Shown: piece by piece, positions 28,658-37,621 of the stretch | How the letters are laid out: every line of letters begins with the position of its first letter | Numbering within the stretch: the stretch's first letter is position 1 | DNA from: Anaerolineae bacterium | Lineage (GTDB): Bacteria > Chloroflexota > Anaerolineae > Anaerolineales > Villigracilaceae | Assembly (NCBI GenBank): GCA_018648655.1 | Contig: JABGQV010000048.1 | Location: forward strand, 1 to 53,253 | Direction: 5' to 3' | DNA length: 53,253 nt | Position numbers and translations under genes: made by a program | Notes under the pieces: model-generated | What the model saw: the letters and a program-made list of their open reading frames with translations, nothing else | Databases searched by the model: none | What the model was told of the DNA's origin: nothing

Positions 28658-29869
28658 ATGACTACAACTTTTATGACTTCGAAAAGCCTTATGTTCACAT
28701 CTGAATCTGTGACAGAAGGGCATCCCGATAAAATGTGTGACCAAATTAGTGATGCAGTTTTGGATGAGTGTTTGAAGCAAGATCCAAAATCACGTGTGGC
28801 TTGTGAAACTGCAATCAAAACGGGTTATGTAATGTTATTAGGGGAGATTACAACTAAAGCCTATGTTGATTTTGATAAATTAGTGCGTAAAGTTGTCAAT
28901 GAGATTGGGTATGATCGCGGTAAAAAAGGTTTTGATGGCAATACTTGTGGCGTTCTTTCTGCAGTAGCCAGCCAAAGCCCTGATATCGCGATGGGTGTTG
29001 ACGAAGCCCTCGAATCAAAATCTGGCGAAATGACTGAAGCTGAAATTGAATCAATCGGCGCGGGCGATCAAGGCATGATGTTTGGTTATGCTTGTAACGA
29101 AACCCCAACCCTAATGCCAATGCCGATTTATTTGGCACATAAATTAACTTTGCGTTTGACTGAAGTCCGCAAAAATGGAACTCTGGATTGGGTGCGTCCT
29201 GATGGCAAAAGCCAAGTAACAATTGAGTATTCAAAAGGGCAACCTAAACGCGTAGATACAGTGCTGATTAGTACGCAACACTCCCCTGATATTTCTGCCG
29301 AAGATATTCGTTCGCAGATTATAGAACATGTGATCAATCCTATTTTGCCTGCAGATATGGTAGACGATGATTTGAAAATCTTTGTCAATCCCACTGGTCG
29401 TTTTGTTATTGGTGGCCCTATGGGCGATGCTGGTGTGACTGGACGTAAAATCATCGTTGACACCTACGGTGGTATGGGTAGACACGGTGGTGGTGCTTTT
29501 TCTGGTAAAGATGCCACAAAAGTAGATCGCTCTGCAGCTTATGCTTCTCGCTGGGTGGCAAAAAATATCGTTGCCGCAGGGATTGCAGAACGCTGTGAAA
29601 TTCAAGTTGCTTATGCAATTGGTGTTGCACACCCGCTTTCTGTGAACGTCGAAACTTTTGGTACAGGTAAAATTTCTGACGAAAAGATTGCTGAATTAGT
29701 GACAGAACATTTCGATTTGCGCCCAGGTGCAATTATTCGTGATCTTGACCTCCGTAAACCGATTTACCGCAAAACAGCGGCTTATGGACACTTTGGACGT
29801 GAAGATTATGAATTTACTTGGGAACGTACAGACAAAGCTGATGTACTAAAAGCAGTAGCAGGTCTATAG
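28658..29869 (+). CDS. metK: S-adenosylmethionine synthetase
   Basis: MetK makes SAM from methionine and ATP. The 403-residue protein has [20 protein letters not shown] at the N-terminus (ATP and methionine site), the methionine-loop segment [12 protein letters not shown], and the phosphate-binding [19 protein letters not shown]. It also has the [17 protein letters not shown] signature. Length is normal for bacteria. The gene is alone under the SAM-I riboswitch and ends at a strong terminator at 29879. The ATG at 28658 is preceded by TGAGGT. Confidence 0.97.
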   Translation: MTTTFMTSKSLMFTSESVTEGHPDKMCDQISDAVLDECLKQDPKSRVACETAIKTGYVMLLGEITTKAYVDFDKLVRKVVNEIGYDRGKKGFDGNTCGVLSAVASQSPDIAMGVDEALESKSGEMTEAEIESIGAGDQGMMFGYACNETPTLMPMPIYLAHKLTLRLTEVRKNGTLDWVRPDGKSQVTIEYSKGQPKRVDTVLISTQHSPDISAEDIRSQIIEHVINPILPADMVDDDLKIFVNPTGRFVIGGPMGDAGVTGRKIIVDTYGGMGRHGGGAFSGKDATKVDRSAAYASRWVAKNIVAAGIAERCEIQVAYAIGVAHPLSVNVETFGTGKISDEKIAELVTEHFDLRPGAIIRDLDLRKPIYRKTAAYGHFGREDYEFTWERTDKADVLKAVAGL

Positions 29870-29878
29870 ATTTATGTG

Positions 29879-29913
29879 AGACCTCGAGTATTTTTATACT
29901 CGAGGTCTTTTTT
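29879..29913 (+). terminator. Intrinsic terminator after metK
   Basis: AGACCTCGAGTA and TACTCGAGGTCT form a perfect 12-bp stem with a 6-nt loop, followed by six T. Confidence 0.92.
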
Positions 29914-30082
29914 ATGCAGGGGATGGTGAAAAAGAAACAGAAGTAATCATTGCCACAAGGGGGCAAGGGAATCAACGGATTATTCAAGTAGTATCTGACC
30001 ATTTCTCCTGCGCGCTAGTTTTATTGAGTGCGAAAGAGTTGCATTAAATAATACAGAAAATGAATTTTATAAGGCATAAATA

Positions 30083-31114
30083 ATGGATAAAAAAATCATC
30101 ATTTTCGATGTAGATGGCGTTCTCATCGAATCGCACGGCTACCATCAAGCATTCAAGGATACCGTTCGGGTTGGGGCAAAAGAATTGGGTTTTGACGTAA
30201 ACCTTTCAGATAAAGATATTGCTCAATTCGAAGGCATGGGCATCTCTAGCGAATGGCATTCTAGTGCCGCATGTATGGCAGTGCTTTTGATTAATGGAAA
30301 ATTCGATTTGGGTCCCCTCTTCACGTCTATTAAGCGGGAGCAAGCTAAAATTCCCGTTCGTATCCGACTAGAGAGAGCGGTTAAACGCATGGCGAAAGAG
30401 GCGGGTGTTGACCCCGCGCGCTCAGTTTCCATTATCCGAAATAGTGAGATGATTGAAACTTTTCCTTTTAATATTTTTCAAGAAATGATTTTAGGCAGTG
30501 CCGAATTTGAAGAAATTTATGGAATAAAAAACACCTTGGATATGGAAAGTTATCTCTATAAATTCGACAAAGCGTTGCTTGATACAGACGTGAGAAAACG
30601 ACTTTTTTCTTGGCTTCAACATCCAACGCATGGATGCGCGATTATGACGAACCGCCCCTCACGTGAGATGCCCGATGCAAAATATGCACAGAAGTTAACG
30701 AAACTAGAAAAAATCCCTGTTGCGGGCTATGGAGAGATGGGCTGGCTGGCAGAAAAATTTGGTGGTGAAGCGGCAAATTACTCAAAACCTTCGCCAATTC
30801 ACGCACTAGCGGCAGTTTTGGCGAGTTTTGGCAAGGAATCAAATCAGTGCTTGCTAGAAGCTCACGCCGCAACAGAAGGTGAATTTTCTGATGATATTAC
30901 GCGATTAGATGGTTATGAATTTTGGGTTTTTGAAGATACGCCTGCTGGTATCATAAGCGCTGGTGCAATGGGAGAGTTGCTTCGCTCACAGGGGATGGAT
31001 GTGAAGGTCAATAAATTTGGTATTACAAATTCATTGGTTAAAGCAGAGTATTTAGAAGCGCAAGGGGCGCAAGTTTTTGAGCATGTAAATTTGGCATTAA
31101 AAGAGATTTTATAG
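30083..31114 (+). CDS. HAD-superfamily hydrolase-like protein, unusual length
   Basis: The N-terminus IIIFDVDGVLIESHGYH carries HAD motif I with both aspartates (D9 and D11). The late FEDTPAGIISAGAMGELL segment matches motif IV plus the following helix of phosphoglycolate-phosphatase-like enzymes. Motif II is probably the Thr in CAIMTNRPSR. At 343 residues it is about 120 longer than the typical HAD phosphatase; the extra part lies in the helical cap (about 40-200). It is cytoplasmic, stands alone and ends at a terminator. A phosphatase or phosphomutase role is likely, but the substrate is unknown. Confidence 0.78.
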   Translation: MDKKIIIFDVDGVLIESHGYHQAFKDTVRVGAKELGFDVNLSDKDIAQFEGMGISSEWHSSAACMAVLLINGKFDLGPLFTSIKREQAKIPVRIRLERAVKRMAKEAGVDPARSVSIIRNSEMIETFPFNIFQEMILGSAEFEEIYGIKNTLDMESYLYKFDKALLDTDVRKRLFSWLQHPTHGCAIMTNRPSREMPDAKYAQKLTKLEKIPVAGYGEMGWLAEKFGGEAANYSKPSPIHALAAVLASFGKESNQCLLEAHAATEGEFSDDITRLDGYEFWVFEDTPAGIISAGAMGELLRSQGMDVKVNKFGITNSLVKAEYLEAQGAQVFEHVNLALKEIL

Positions 31115-31118
31115 AACA

Positions 31119-31153
31119 AAAAAGCGGAGATGATTTTTCATCTCCGCTTTTCT
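31119..31153. terminator. Bidirectional intrinsic terminator
   Basis: AAAGCGGAGATGA and TCATCTCCGCTTT form a perfect stem with a 4-T loop, flanked by A on the left and T on the right. It separates the converging HAD and zinc-ribbon genes. Confidence 0.9.
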
Positions 31154-31179
31154 TATTTCTTCGTGTGGTTTTATAGGCT

Positions 31180-32058
31180 TTAGCTTCTTAGTTTCACCCC
31201 ACAAGCCCTACAAAATTTATCGTTTCCGCTAGAGCGACTACCACATTCGTGGCAATATTTTGTTCCTCCGCTAGCTTTATGGCGTTTTCGGCTTGTAGAA
31301 GAAGTCTTTTCTCCGCGCCCTGCTAAAAAGAAATAGAGTATACCGCCAATAATCAGTAAAATGCCTACACCTACTAAAATAGTGGGCAAAGAATCACTTA
31401 ATGAAAAATCGCTGCTTGCATTTTCTGACAAGCCGCCAACGACAACGGGCATAGAAGAAACGGTTAAGTCATCATTGTCTTTATCATAGGAGACTTCTAT
31501 TGCAAAAGGCTCTCCAGCAGGAAGTTGCCCGCTTTTTAATGTGTGATAAATCATCCCCTCTTGCACGGGTTGGGAGTTTGGCAAAATTGGTTTTGTGACC
31601 AAATTTTTTGCGCTTGGGGGTTCTTGAAGTTCTACGAATACTAGCCCTGTATCGTAATCACTTTCCCATAGGAGAGAGAAATGACGGGCATCTTCTTCTA
31701 TATCCATGGGCTCATAATACTCTACTCTGTAGGTTGTTATCTCATCCATAACGAGTGTTAGAACCTTCCAATCGCCATCGACGATAGGCAAATCATAAGG
31801 CACAGTTAGCATCTCGCCTTGCGAGAGTTTTGCCACAGCATTTAAGTTAGCATCTACGGGAATACGAATTTCTAAATTCGCTGGGAGAGGAGTGTCATCA
31901 GTCAACAGAAAAGAATACATTACCAACATCTCAGTGCGGTCATATTCTGGCCAAAGCTGAATCCCTAATTCTTTGAGACTTATATTACTTTGCGCTTGCG
32001 CTAAGGTTGGTATTAGCAATAAGCTTACTAGAATCAAGAGTAAAAAAAACTTTCGCAT
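31180..32058 (-). CDS. Secreted/membrane protein with C-terminal zinc ribbon
   Basis: This 292-residue protein has a signal peptide (about 1-22, ending AQAQS). An extracytoplasmic beta-rich domain follows (25-215), then one membrane helix (about 225-247, ILVGVGILLIIGGILYFFLA). The cytoplasmic tail has a double-CxxC zinc ribbon (YCHECG and FCRACG). The fold of the outer domain is not one I can name. The gene is 11 bp after panE in the same direction with a good AGGAGC site, so the two are likely co-transcribed, although the functions look unrelated. Confidence 0.7.
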   Translation of the reverse strand: MRKFFLLLILVSLLLIPTLAQAQSNISLKELGIQLWPEYDRTEMLVMYSFLLTDDTPLPANLEIRIPVDANLNAVAKLSQGEMLTVPYDLPIVDGDWKVLTLVMDEITTYRVEYYEPMDIEEDARHFSLLWESDYDTGLVFVELQEPPSAKNLVTKPILPNSQPVQEGMIYHTLKSGQLPAGEPFAIEVSYDKDNDDLTVSSMPVVVGGLSENASSDFSLSDSLPTILVGVGILLIIGGILYFFLAGRGEKTSSTSRKRHKASGGTKYCHECGSRSSGNDKFCRACGVKLRS

Positions 32059-32069
32059 ATAAAAAGCTC

Positions 32070-32993
32070 CTAAATTTGAATTTCCCGAATCTTACCACGA
32101 TTAACCTTTGATTTTATAAGTTGCCAGCAGATTTTATTTGTAGGTGTTGGCAGAGAAAATTTCTCCCCAATTTTTGTAATTGCCCCAGAAATCATATCGA
32201 TTTCGGTTGGTGCACTACGGCGTAAATCTTGTAACATTGAAGAGGTATTTGTTGCCGTTTGTTTCGCTACACGCTCCACTTCTTCAACAGGGTTTTCAAA
32301 AGTGAGCGGGATATTTTGTGCTTTTGCAAGCGATGCCGTCTCAAGAGCCAGCTCTGCCATCATTTTTCTTGCTTCAGGTATTTTCAGTAAATCACCATTA
32401 GGGATATCTAAAAGTGCAGTGAGTGGATTTATTGCTGCATTAATAACTAACTTACTCCATATTAAGGATTGAATATCCGCGACGAGAGTGACCTCGAAAT
32501 TGCTTGCCCGAAAAAGAGATTCTATTGCTTCCAAACGTGGATGTGTTCCCATTGAAACCTGAGCATCTCCGCTCATCTTCACAACCCCTGGCTTAATCAG
32601 TGATGCACCCACAGTGGTCACTCCTTGCGCTACACGTTCTGCACCTAAAATATTTCTTAGAACCTCGCCATTCCCTAAACCATTTTGGAGAGTTAGTGCC
32701 ACTGCGTCTTCAGTTAGATGTTTTTTTAGTTGCTGGGCAACGCCCTTTGTTTGCCAGCTTTTGACTAAAAGAATGGCAAACTTCACATTGCTATAATTTT
32801 TCACTGCCTTTACGGGATAGAAAACTTCTCTCTCTTTAGATTCTACAAGCCCTGCGCCATATTTTTTAAGGGAAATTAGAGAGGCTTGCCATGAGCCGAA
32901 CATCGTCACATCAGCGCCAGCAGATGAAAGACGGGCTGCGAAAAGAGTGGCAAGAGCACCAGTGCCAACGATAAGTACTTTTTCTTTTTTCAT
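32070..32993 (-). CDS. panE: 2-dehydropantoate 2-reductase family protein
   Basis: This 307-residue protein has the N-terminal Rossmann motif VLIVGTGALATLFAARLSSAG for NADPH, then LVKSWQT and LQNGLGNGEVL. The C-terminal helical domain has the WSKLVINAAINPLTALL segment, whose Lys and Asn are the catalytic and substrate-binding residues of ketopantoate reductase. It would reduce ketopantoate to pantoate for coenzyme A synthesis. ApbA/PanE-family paralogs with other substrates exist, so the gene symbol is probable rather than certain. The ATG at 32993 lacks a clear ribosome site; a TATATT box 7 bp upstream may give a leaderless mRNA. Confidence 0.85.
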   Translation of the reverse strand: MKKEKVLIVGTGALATLFAARLSSAGADVTMFGSWQASLISLKKYGAGLVESKEREVFYPVKAVKNYSNVKFAILLVKSWQTKGVAQQLKKHLTEDAVALTLQNGLGNGEVLRNILGAERVAQGVTTVGASLIKPGVVKMSGDAQVSMGTHPRLEAIESLFRASNFEVTLVADIQSLIWSKLVINAAINPLTALLDIPNGDLLKIPEARKMMAELALETASLAKAQNIPLTFENPVEEVERVAKQTATNTSSMLQDLRRSAPTEIDMISGAITKIGEKFSLPTPTNKICWQLIKSKVNRGKIREIQI

Positions 32994-33067
32994 ATTTTAT
33001 TAAATATAAACATGCTTTTTTTTATGTTATCATTGCGGCGAATTTTGAAGGTTTAAGGAGAAGAATA

Positions 33068-33706
33068 ATGAAGCTCGAAGAAAAAAAACTCGCAAACACG
33101 CCCACGCTCTCAACAATGGCGATTATCTTGGTTGCAGCCTATATTGCTGCACAGATGTTAGCGGATATTGCCAGCTTGAAAATTGGTGTAGTAGCAGGTT
33201 TTGCTGTAGATATGGGCACTTTTATTTATCCTATCACATTCACTTTGCGAGATGTTGTACATAAAGTTTTGGGTAAAAAAAACACACAAGTTCTCATCCT
33301 GTCTGCGGGTGTAATCAACTTATTTATGGCAGGCTATTTAATGTGGGTAGCAAGCGTTCCCGGAGATACTCAATGGGGCCTTACAGAGGAATTTAGCGCA
33401 ATCCTCGCACCTGTTTGGCGCATTGTAGCCGCATCAATTTTAGCAGAAATCGTTAGCGAAATGCTTGATACAGAGATTTATGCTTGGTTTATAAAGAAAA
33501 TTACTCGCGAACATCAATGGGCACGAGTTTTAGTAAGTAATAGTGTCTCTGTTCCTGTTGACAATTTGATTTTCGCTCTTGGTGCTTTTGGGGGTATCTT
33601 ACCATGGGGCGTTGTTTGGCAAATCTTTATTTTTAATCTAATTGTCAAATATTTAGTTACTCTGTTTAGTTTACCTTTAATATATATTGTTCCTGATAGA
33701 GTCTAA
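33068..33706 (+). CDS. Queuosine precursor transporter (YhhQ/VUT family)
   Basis: This 212-residue membrane protein has six helices and the family words DMGTFIYPITFTLRDVVHKVLGKK and RIVAASILAEIVSEMLDTEIY, with a late SVPVDNLIFALGAFGG. YhhQ-type proteins import preQ0 or preQ1 for tRNA queuosine modification. I looked for a preQ1 riboswitch in the 74 bp before the start and saw none. A strong TTAAGGAGAA ribosome site precedes the ATG. Divergent from panE. No other queuosine gene is in the window. Confidence 0.9.
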   Translation: MKLEEKKLANTPTLSTMAIILVAAYIAAQMLADIASLKIGVVAGFAVDMGTFIYPITFTLRDVVHKVLGKKNTQVLILSAGVINLFMAGYLMWVASVPGDTQWGLTEEFSAILAPVWRIVAASILAEIVSEMLDTEIYAWFIKKITREHQWARVLVSNSVSVPVDNLIFALGAFGGILPWGVVWQIFIFNLIVKYLVTLFSLPLIYIVPDRV

Positions 33707-33831
33707 CTAAAACCCTCATAAGAGGTGTGCAGCATTCTAAAATAGCCTTCAAAAGACGAAAAACTTTCTGTTTTTCTCCTTTCAGTTTTTCACCTTTTAC
33801 GCTTTTCTGTTATCATCATTGCGGAGAAAAG

Positions 33832-34347
33832 ATGAACCCACAAAGAGACCCTGCTGCTCGCCGCCGCTTAATTTTTATTTCTATTATTTTTGCAACTATT
33901 CCTTGTTATCTTTTGGGATTTGCTGCACTTGCTATTGCGCCTGAAAAAGTTTCCGTCGTGCCTACATCAACAGCCACTGCGAGCATGATAGCTTCACTTC
34001 CTCCAGAAACTGCGACGATAATTACAACGCCTTCTCCAACTCTTAGCCCTACTCCAGATATTATTAGCCCTACCCCAACCCAAACAACAACTTTGTCGCC
34101 AACACCTTTTTTACCTGCCACATCAACATGGACACCTTCCCCAACTTTTACATCAACTTTTACGCTCACGCCTTCCCCAACATTTACACCCACTCAAACA
34201 TTTACGTCTACCCCTACTTTTACGCCTACGAATACAGAAACGCTCACTCCTTCTCCCACTGCCACAGAAACGCTAACGCCCACACCTAGCAGTACGCCCA
34301 CAAATACTTTGCTTGAAAATATTTTAACGCAGGTAGCAGGCGACTAA
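33832..34347 (+). CDS. Short membrane-anchored Thr/Pro-rich protein
   Basis: This 171-residue protein has a short basic cytoplasmic start (NPQRDPAARRR), one membrane helix (about 13-35) and then about 130 residues made almost only of Thr, Pro and Ser, with repeats such as TPTPS and TFTPT. There is no folded domain after the repeat. Such tracts act as linkers or glycosylated stalks in Chloroflexi envelope proteins. I start at ATG 33832, which has GCGGAGAAA upstream; the longer frame from 33727 lacks a ribosome site. It lies 12 bp before the first M42 gene. Confidence 0.65.
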   Translation: MNPQRDPAARRRLIFISIIFATIPCYLLGFAALAIAPEKVSVVPTSTATASMIASLPPETATIITTPSPTLSPTPDIISPTPTQTTTLSPTPFLPATSTWTPSPTFTSTFTLTPSPTFTPTQTFTSTPTFTPTNTETLTPSPTATETLTPTPSSTPTNTLLENILTQVAGD

Positions 34348-34359
34348 TACTCAATAACT

Positions 34360-35409
34360 ATGAAAACAGACTTCTTAAAATCCCTTCTTTCTGCATCTGG
34401 GTTATCCGGCTTTGAAGCCCCCGTGACTAAAATTATTCAAGAAAAATGGGAGCCACTCACAGACGTACTTAGTCTTAGTCCTCTTGGTTCACTGCACGGG
34501 ATTAAGCGCGGGAGCGGAAAATCTCACTCGCTAATGATTGCAACGCATATGGATTCTATCGGATTAATTGTTGATCAGATAGATGGCGAATTTTTGCGTA
34601 TTGTCAATATCGGTGGGATAGATATTCGCGTTTTGCCGGGGCAAGCCGTAAACGTCCATGCGGGTGCTGGCGTGCTGCCCGGAATCATTTGCCAGCCCCC
34701 CGCACACCTTCTTCCTGAAGGCGCGGGAAAGGGCGCGGTTGCCCTCAAAGACCTTCTTGTAGATGTAGGGCTTTCTGCACGTCAAGTTGCGCGTAAAGTG
34801 AAAATCGGCGATACCATCTCCTTCGCCACTGAGCCAATAGAAATGAGTGGAGGATTATTAGCGGGACACTCTATTGACAATCGTGCTTCTGTTGCTGCAT
34901 TAACACTTTGCCTTGAAGAATTGCAATCTCGCGAACATATTTGGGATGTACAAGCCGTTGCAACTGTGCAGGAAGAAGTTGGCCATATGGGCGCACTAAC
35001 ATCTGCTTTTGCACTTCGCCCCGATTTAGCAATAGCGGTAGATGTAACTTTTGCTAAAGGTCCGGGTGAAAACAGTTGGGAAAGCTTTGAGCTTGGCAGT
35101 GGTCCCGCGATTGGCTGGGGCGCAGTTATGCACCCATTTTTGCATGAGCAATTCAAAGAGCTCGCCGAAAAACTAGAAATACCTTATGGCATAGAAATTT
35201 TGCCTGCTCGTTCTGGTACTGATGGTGATGATTTACAAATTGCGGCAGAAGGAATCCCGACCATTGTTATTTCTATTCCCATTCGCTATATGCACACACC
35301 TGTTGAAGTTATCGCAATAAAAGATATTCAACGTACAGCGCGTTTGCTAACAGAGTTTATTACGATGCTAGATGATGGTTTTTTAGAGAAAATTATTTGG
35401 GATGACTAA
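34360..35409 (+). CDS. M42 family metallo-aminopeptidase, paralog 1
   Basis: This 349-residue protein belongs to the M42 family (glutamyl aminopeptidase/endoglucanase CelM type), which forms large tetrahedral particles and trims peptides. Metal-site residues are visible in ATHMDSIGL, GHSIDNRASV, VQEEVGHMGA, AVDVTF, and the C-terminal YMHTPVEV. It is the first of three M42 genes in a row. It is the most divergent of the three, with QEEVGHMGA and SIDNRASV where the others have QEEVxxRGA and LDDRLG/MDNRIS. No Shine-Dalgarno precedes the ATG, so it may be translated after the Thr/Pro-rich gene. Confidence 0.88.
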   Translation: MKTDFLKSLLSASGLSGFEAPVTKIIQEKWEPLTDVLSLSPLGSLHGIKRGSGKSHSLMIATHMDSIGLIVDQIDGEFLRIVNIGGIDIRVLPGQAVNVHAGAGVLPGIICQPPAHLLPEGAGKGAVALKDLLVDVGLSARQVARKVKIGDTISFATEPIEMSGGLLAGHSIDNRASVAALTLCLEELQSREHIWDVQAVATVQEEVGHMGALTSAFALRPDLAIAVDVTFAKGPGENSWESFELGSGPAIGWGAVMHPFLHEQFKELAEKLEIPYGIEILPARSGTDGDDLQIAAEGIPTIVISIPIRYMHTPVEVIAIKDIQRTARLLTEFITMLDDGFLEKIIWDD

Positions 35410-35527
35410 AAACAGTCTCTGAGCGGAGCGTAAGGGCAGGTGAAGAGCGGCTCATGCAAACCCCGCCCTTCGACTATAGGTTCAGGTGCTGTCACCTTCC
35501 GCTCAGGAACTGATATGGTATGAATAA
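35410..35527. repeat. Structured palindromic element between M42 genes
   Basis: CTGAGCGGA (35419-35427) pairs with TCCGCTCAG (35498-35506). Inside, AAGGGC (35432-35437) pairs with GCCCTT (35465-35470) and AGGTG with CACCT near 35484-35497, giving a branched fold. AGGTGCTGTCACCT within it resembles the arm AGGTGACTGTCATCT of the palindrome at 471-566. No T-run follows. It may be a dispersed REP-like element or an mRNA-processing structure. Confidence 0.5.
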
Positions 35528-36583
35528 ATGCTAAAAATTAAAAAAACTCAACTCAACCTCCTAGAAAAATTGACCAATGCAGTTGCCCTCCCTGGTGATG
35601 AAGGCGCGATTCGTAAAATTGTGCGCGCTGAAATTGAAGATATTGCCGATGAAATCAAAATAGACTCTATGGGCAATCTTCTCGTTACTAAACGTGGCAG
35701 AGGTAAAAACCATCTAAAGGTGATGCTCGCTGCACATATGGACGAAGTCGGTTTCATGCTCGTAGATGATGAAAAAGACGGCATCTTTCGTTTTGAGACC
35801 CTTGGCGGTTTAGATCCACGCCAATTGGTCGGCAAGCCTGTTTGGGTAGGAAAAGATAAAGTTGAAGGTGTTATTGGCGCGGCTCCAGTGCATCTTATTA
35901 GCGCGGAGGAGCGCAATAGCAAGATTCCGCTCTCGTCGCTGAGAATTGATGTGGGGCTGGGCAAGCCCAACGTCAAGGTCGGTGATCGGGCGACTTTTGC
36001 CACAAAGTTTTTGAGAATGGGCGATTCGATTCGCGCAAAAGCATTAGACGATCGTCTCGGAGTCGCCATCCTCATTGAATTGCTCAAAAATGCCCCCGAT
36101 AATATAGACTTGCTTGCCGCTTTTACTGTTCAAGAAGAAGTAGGTTTGCGGGGAGCTAAAATTGCTGCTCACGCCTTAAATCCTGATTTGGCTCTAGCTG
36201 TAGACTCAACCCCTGCCTACGATATGCCTATGCACGATGGCAGTGAAAATATTCGCTATAATACAAAATTGGGCGCGGGGCCTGCTATTTATACTTTGGA
36301 TGGACGCACGATTTCTGATCCACGCATTATCCGCTGGTTGAGTGAGGCAGGGGATGCGAAGAAAATCCCTTACCAATATCGGCAACCAGGTGGTGGTGGG
36401 ACAGACGCGGGAAGTATTCATCTTTCACGTGCTGGAATTCCCACTGGTTCTGTTTCTGTGCCGGGGCGTTATGCGCACACGGCAATGGGTCTTTGCAGAA
36501 TTAAAGATTGGGAAAATACACTGAATTTATTGCACGCAGCCCTAAGTGATTTATCACCTAAGTTGCTGGCAAAAGCGCGATAG
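35528..36583 (+). CDS. M42 family metallo-aminopeptidase, paralog 2
   Basis: This 351-residue member has the canonical M42 words: AAHMDEVGFMLVDD, ALDDRLGVAIL, TVQEEVGLRGAKIAAH, LAVDSTPAYD and GRYAHTAMG, which hold the two-metal site and the catalytic Glu pair. Near the C-terminus, GGGTDAGSIH is the usual substrate-side turn. It likely cleaves N-terminal residues from peptides as a large oligomer in the cytoplasm. It is separated from paralog 1 by a palindromic element and from paralog 3 by 48 bp. Exact residue preference is not predictable. Confidence 0.92.
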   Translation: MLKIKKTQLNLLEKLTNAVALPGDEGAIRKIVRAEIEDIADEIKIDSMGNLLVTKRGRGKNHLKVMLAAHMDEVGFMLVDDEKDGIFRFETLGGLDPRQLVGKPVWVGKDKVEGVIGAAPVHLISAEERNSKIPLSSLRIDVGLGKPNVKVGDRATFATKFLRMGDSIRAKALDDRLGVAILIELLKNAPDNIDLLAAFTVQEEVGLRGAKIAAHALNPDLALAVDSTPAYDMPMHDGSENIRYNTKLGAGPAIYTLDGRTISDPRIIRWLSEAGDAKKIPYQYRQPGGGGTDAGSIHLSRAGIPTGSVSVPGRYAHTAMGLCRIKDWENTLNLLHAALSDLSPKLLAKAR

Positions 36584-36631
36584 TATTCTCACCTTGTCGT
36601 CTTTATGTGAGATAAAACTAGGAAATTTCTT

Positions 36632-37621
36632 ATGAAAGCCTTAATTAAAAAACTGACTGAGACATTTAGCCCCTCCGGCTACGAAAATGCAATCCGTGAA
36701 GTTATCATGGAAGAAATCAAAGAGCTTGCGGATGATATTAGAATAGATGCGCTCGGTAATCTCATTGCGCGTAAAGGCTCGGGCGGGAAGAAAATCATGC
36801 TCGCTGCGCATATGGATGAGATTGGCTTGATGGTCAACCATGTAGATGAGGAAGGTTTTATTCGTTTTACGCCAATAGGGGGCGTTTTTCCGCAGACTTT
36901 AGTTGGCTCACGCGTTAAGTTCATGAATGGCCTAACTGGTGTTATTGGTGCGCATATTCTCTTTCGGCCATCAAAGCTCATACCCCTCGATAAAATGTTC
37001 ATCGATGTGGGCGCGACCAGTGCTAAAGATTGCCCTGTAAAAATCGGGGATGTAGCCGCCTTTGACCGACCATTTGAAGAAGTAGGTAAAAATCGTTTTA
37101 TCGCGAAATCAATGGATAATCGTATCAGCGTTGCTACGCTCATCGAAACGATGAAAAAGCTAAAATCTACACCACATGAAATTTACTTTGTTTTTACTAC
37201 CCAAGAAGAAGTTGCGGTGCGTGGTGCGCTTACATCTGCTTATGGGATTAACCCAGAAATTGGTATTGCAATCGATGTTTGCCCCACAGGCGATACGCCT
37301 GACAAACTAAAGAAAGAAGTAAGTCTCAATAAAGGGCCTGCTATCAAAATCAAAGACCCTGGCCTGATTGCTGACCCCCGCCTTGTAAAATGGATGATAA
37401 AGGGTGCCGAAAAAGCAAAAATTCCTTATCAACGTGAAGTTGCTGTATTGGGCAGCACTGATGCACGTGCTATGCAAGTTGCGCGCGCCGGCGTAATGGC
37501 AGGGAATATTTCTATTCCTTGTCGCTACATTCATTCACCTTCAGAAATGGTTGATTATAGAGATGTACAAAATACGGTCAAATTATTGGTGGAATTACTT
37601 GAGAAAAAGATAGAGCTTTAA
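36632..37621 (+). CDS. M42 family metallo-aminopeptidase, paralog 3
   Basis: This 329-residue member shows AAHMDEIGLMVNHVDEEGFI, AKSMDNRISVATLI, TTQEEVAVRGALTSAY, IDVCPTGDTP and CRYIHSPSEMVDY, the full set of M42 metal and catalytic positions. GSTDARAMQVARAG is the C-terminal turn. It resembles paralog 2 more than paralog 1. Its stop overlaps the start of the solute-binding-like lipoprotein by one base (TAATG), so these two genes are translationally coupled. The coupling suggests external peptide capture feeding intracellular peptide breakdown, which is inference. Confidence 0.92.
   Translation: MKALIKKLTETFSPSGYENAIREVIMEEIKELADDIRIDALGNLIARKGSGGKKIMLAAHMDEIGLMVNHVDEEGFIRFTPIGGVFPQTLVGSRVKFMNGLTGVIGAHILFRPSKLIPLDKMFIDVGATSAKDCPVKIGDVAAFDRPFEEVGKNRFIAKSMDNRISVATLIETMKKLKSTPHEIYFVFTTQEEVAVRGALTSAYGINPEIGIAIDVCPTGDTPDKLKKEVSLNKGPAIKIKDPGLIADPRLVKWMIKGAEKAKIPYQREVAVLGSTDARAMQVARAGVMAGNISIPCRYIHSPSEMVDYRDVQNTVKLLVELLEKKIEL

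Noticed and set aside
29231-29632. 133-codon minus-strand frame inside metK
   Set aside because: Antisense to metK, which is certain.
32994-33067. preQ1 riboswitch before the queuosine precursor transporter
   Set aside because: The 74-bp leader lacks the preQ1-I stem-loop and A-rich tail; only a strong ribosome site is seen.
33727-33831. Upstream extension of the Thr/Pro-rich protein
   Set aside because: The first 35 codons are Phe/Ser/Cys-rich, lack a ribosome site and overlap a promoter-like region; ATG 33832 with GGAG upstream is better.
35548-36087. 179-codon open frame on the minus strand inside M42 paralog 2
   Set aside because: It is antisense to a clear M42 gene with strong motifs; composition is Ser/Pro-rich, typical of antisense shadows.
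36679-37143. 154-codon minus-strand frame inside M42 paralog 3
   Set aside because: Antisense shadow of a well-supported gene.
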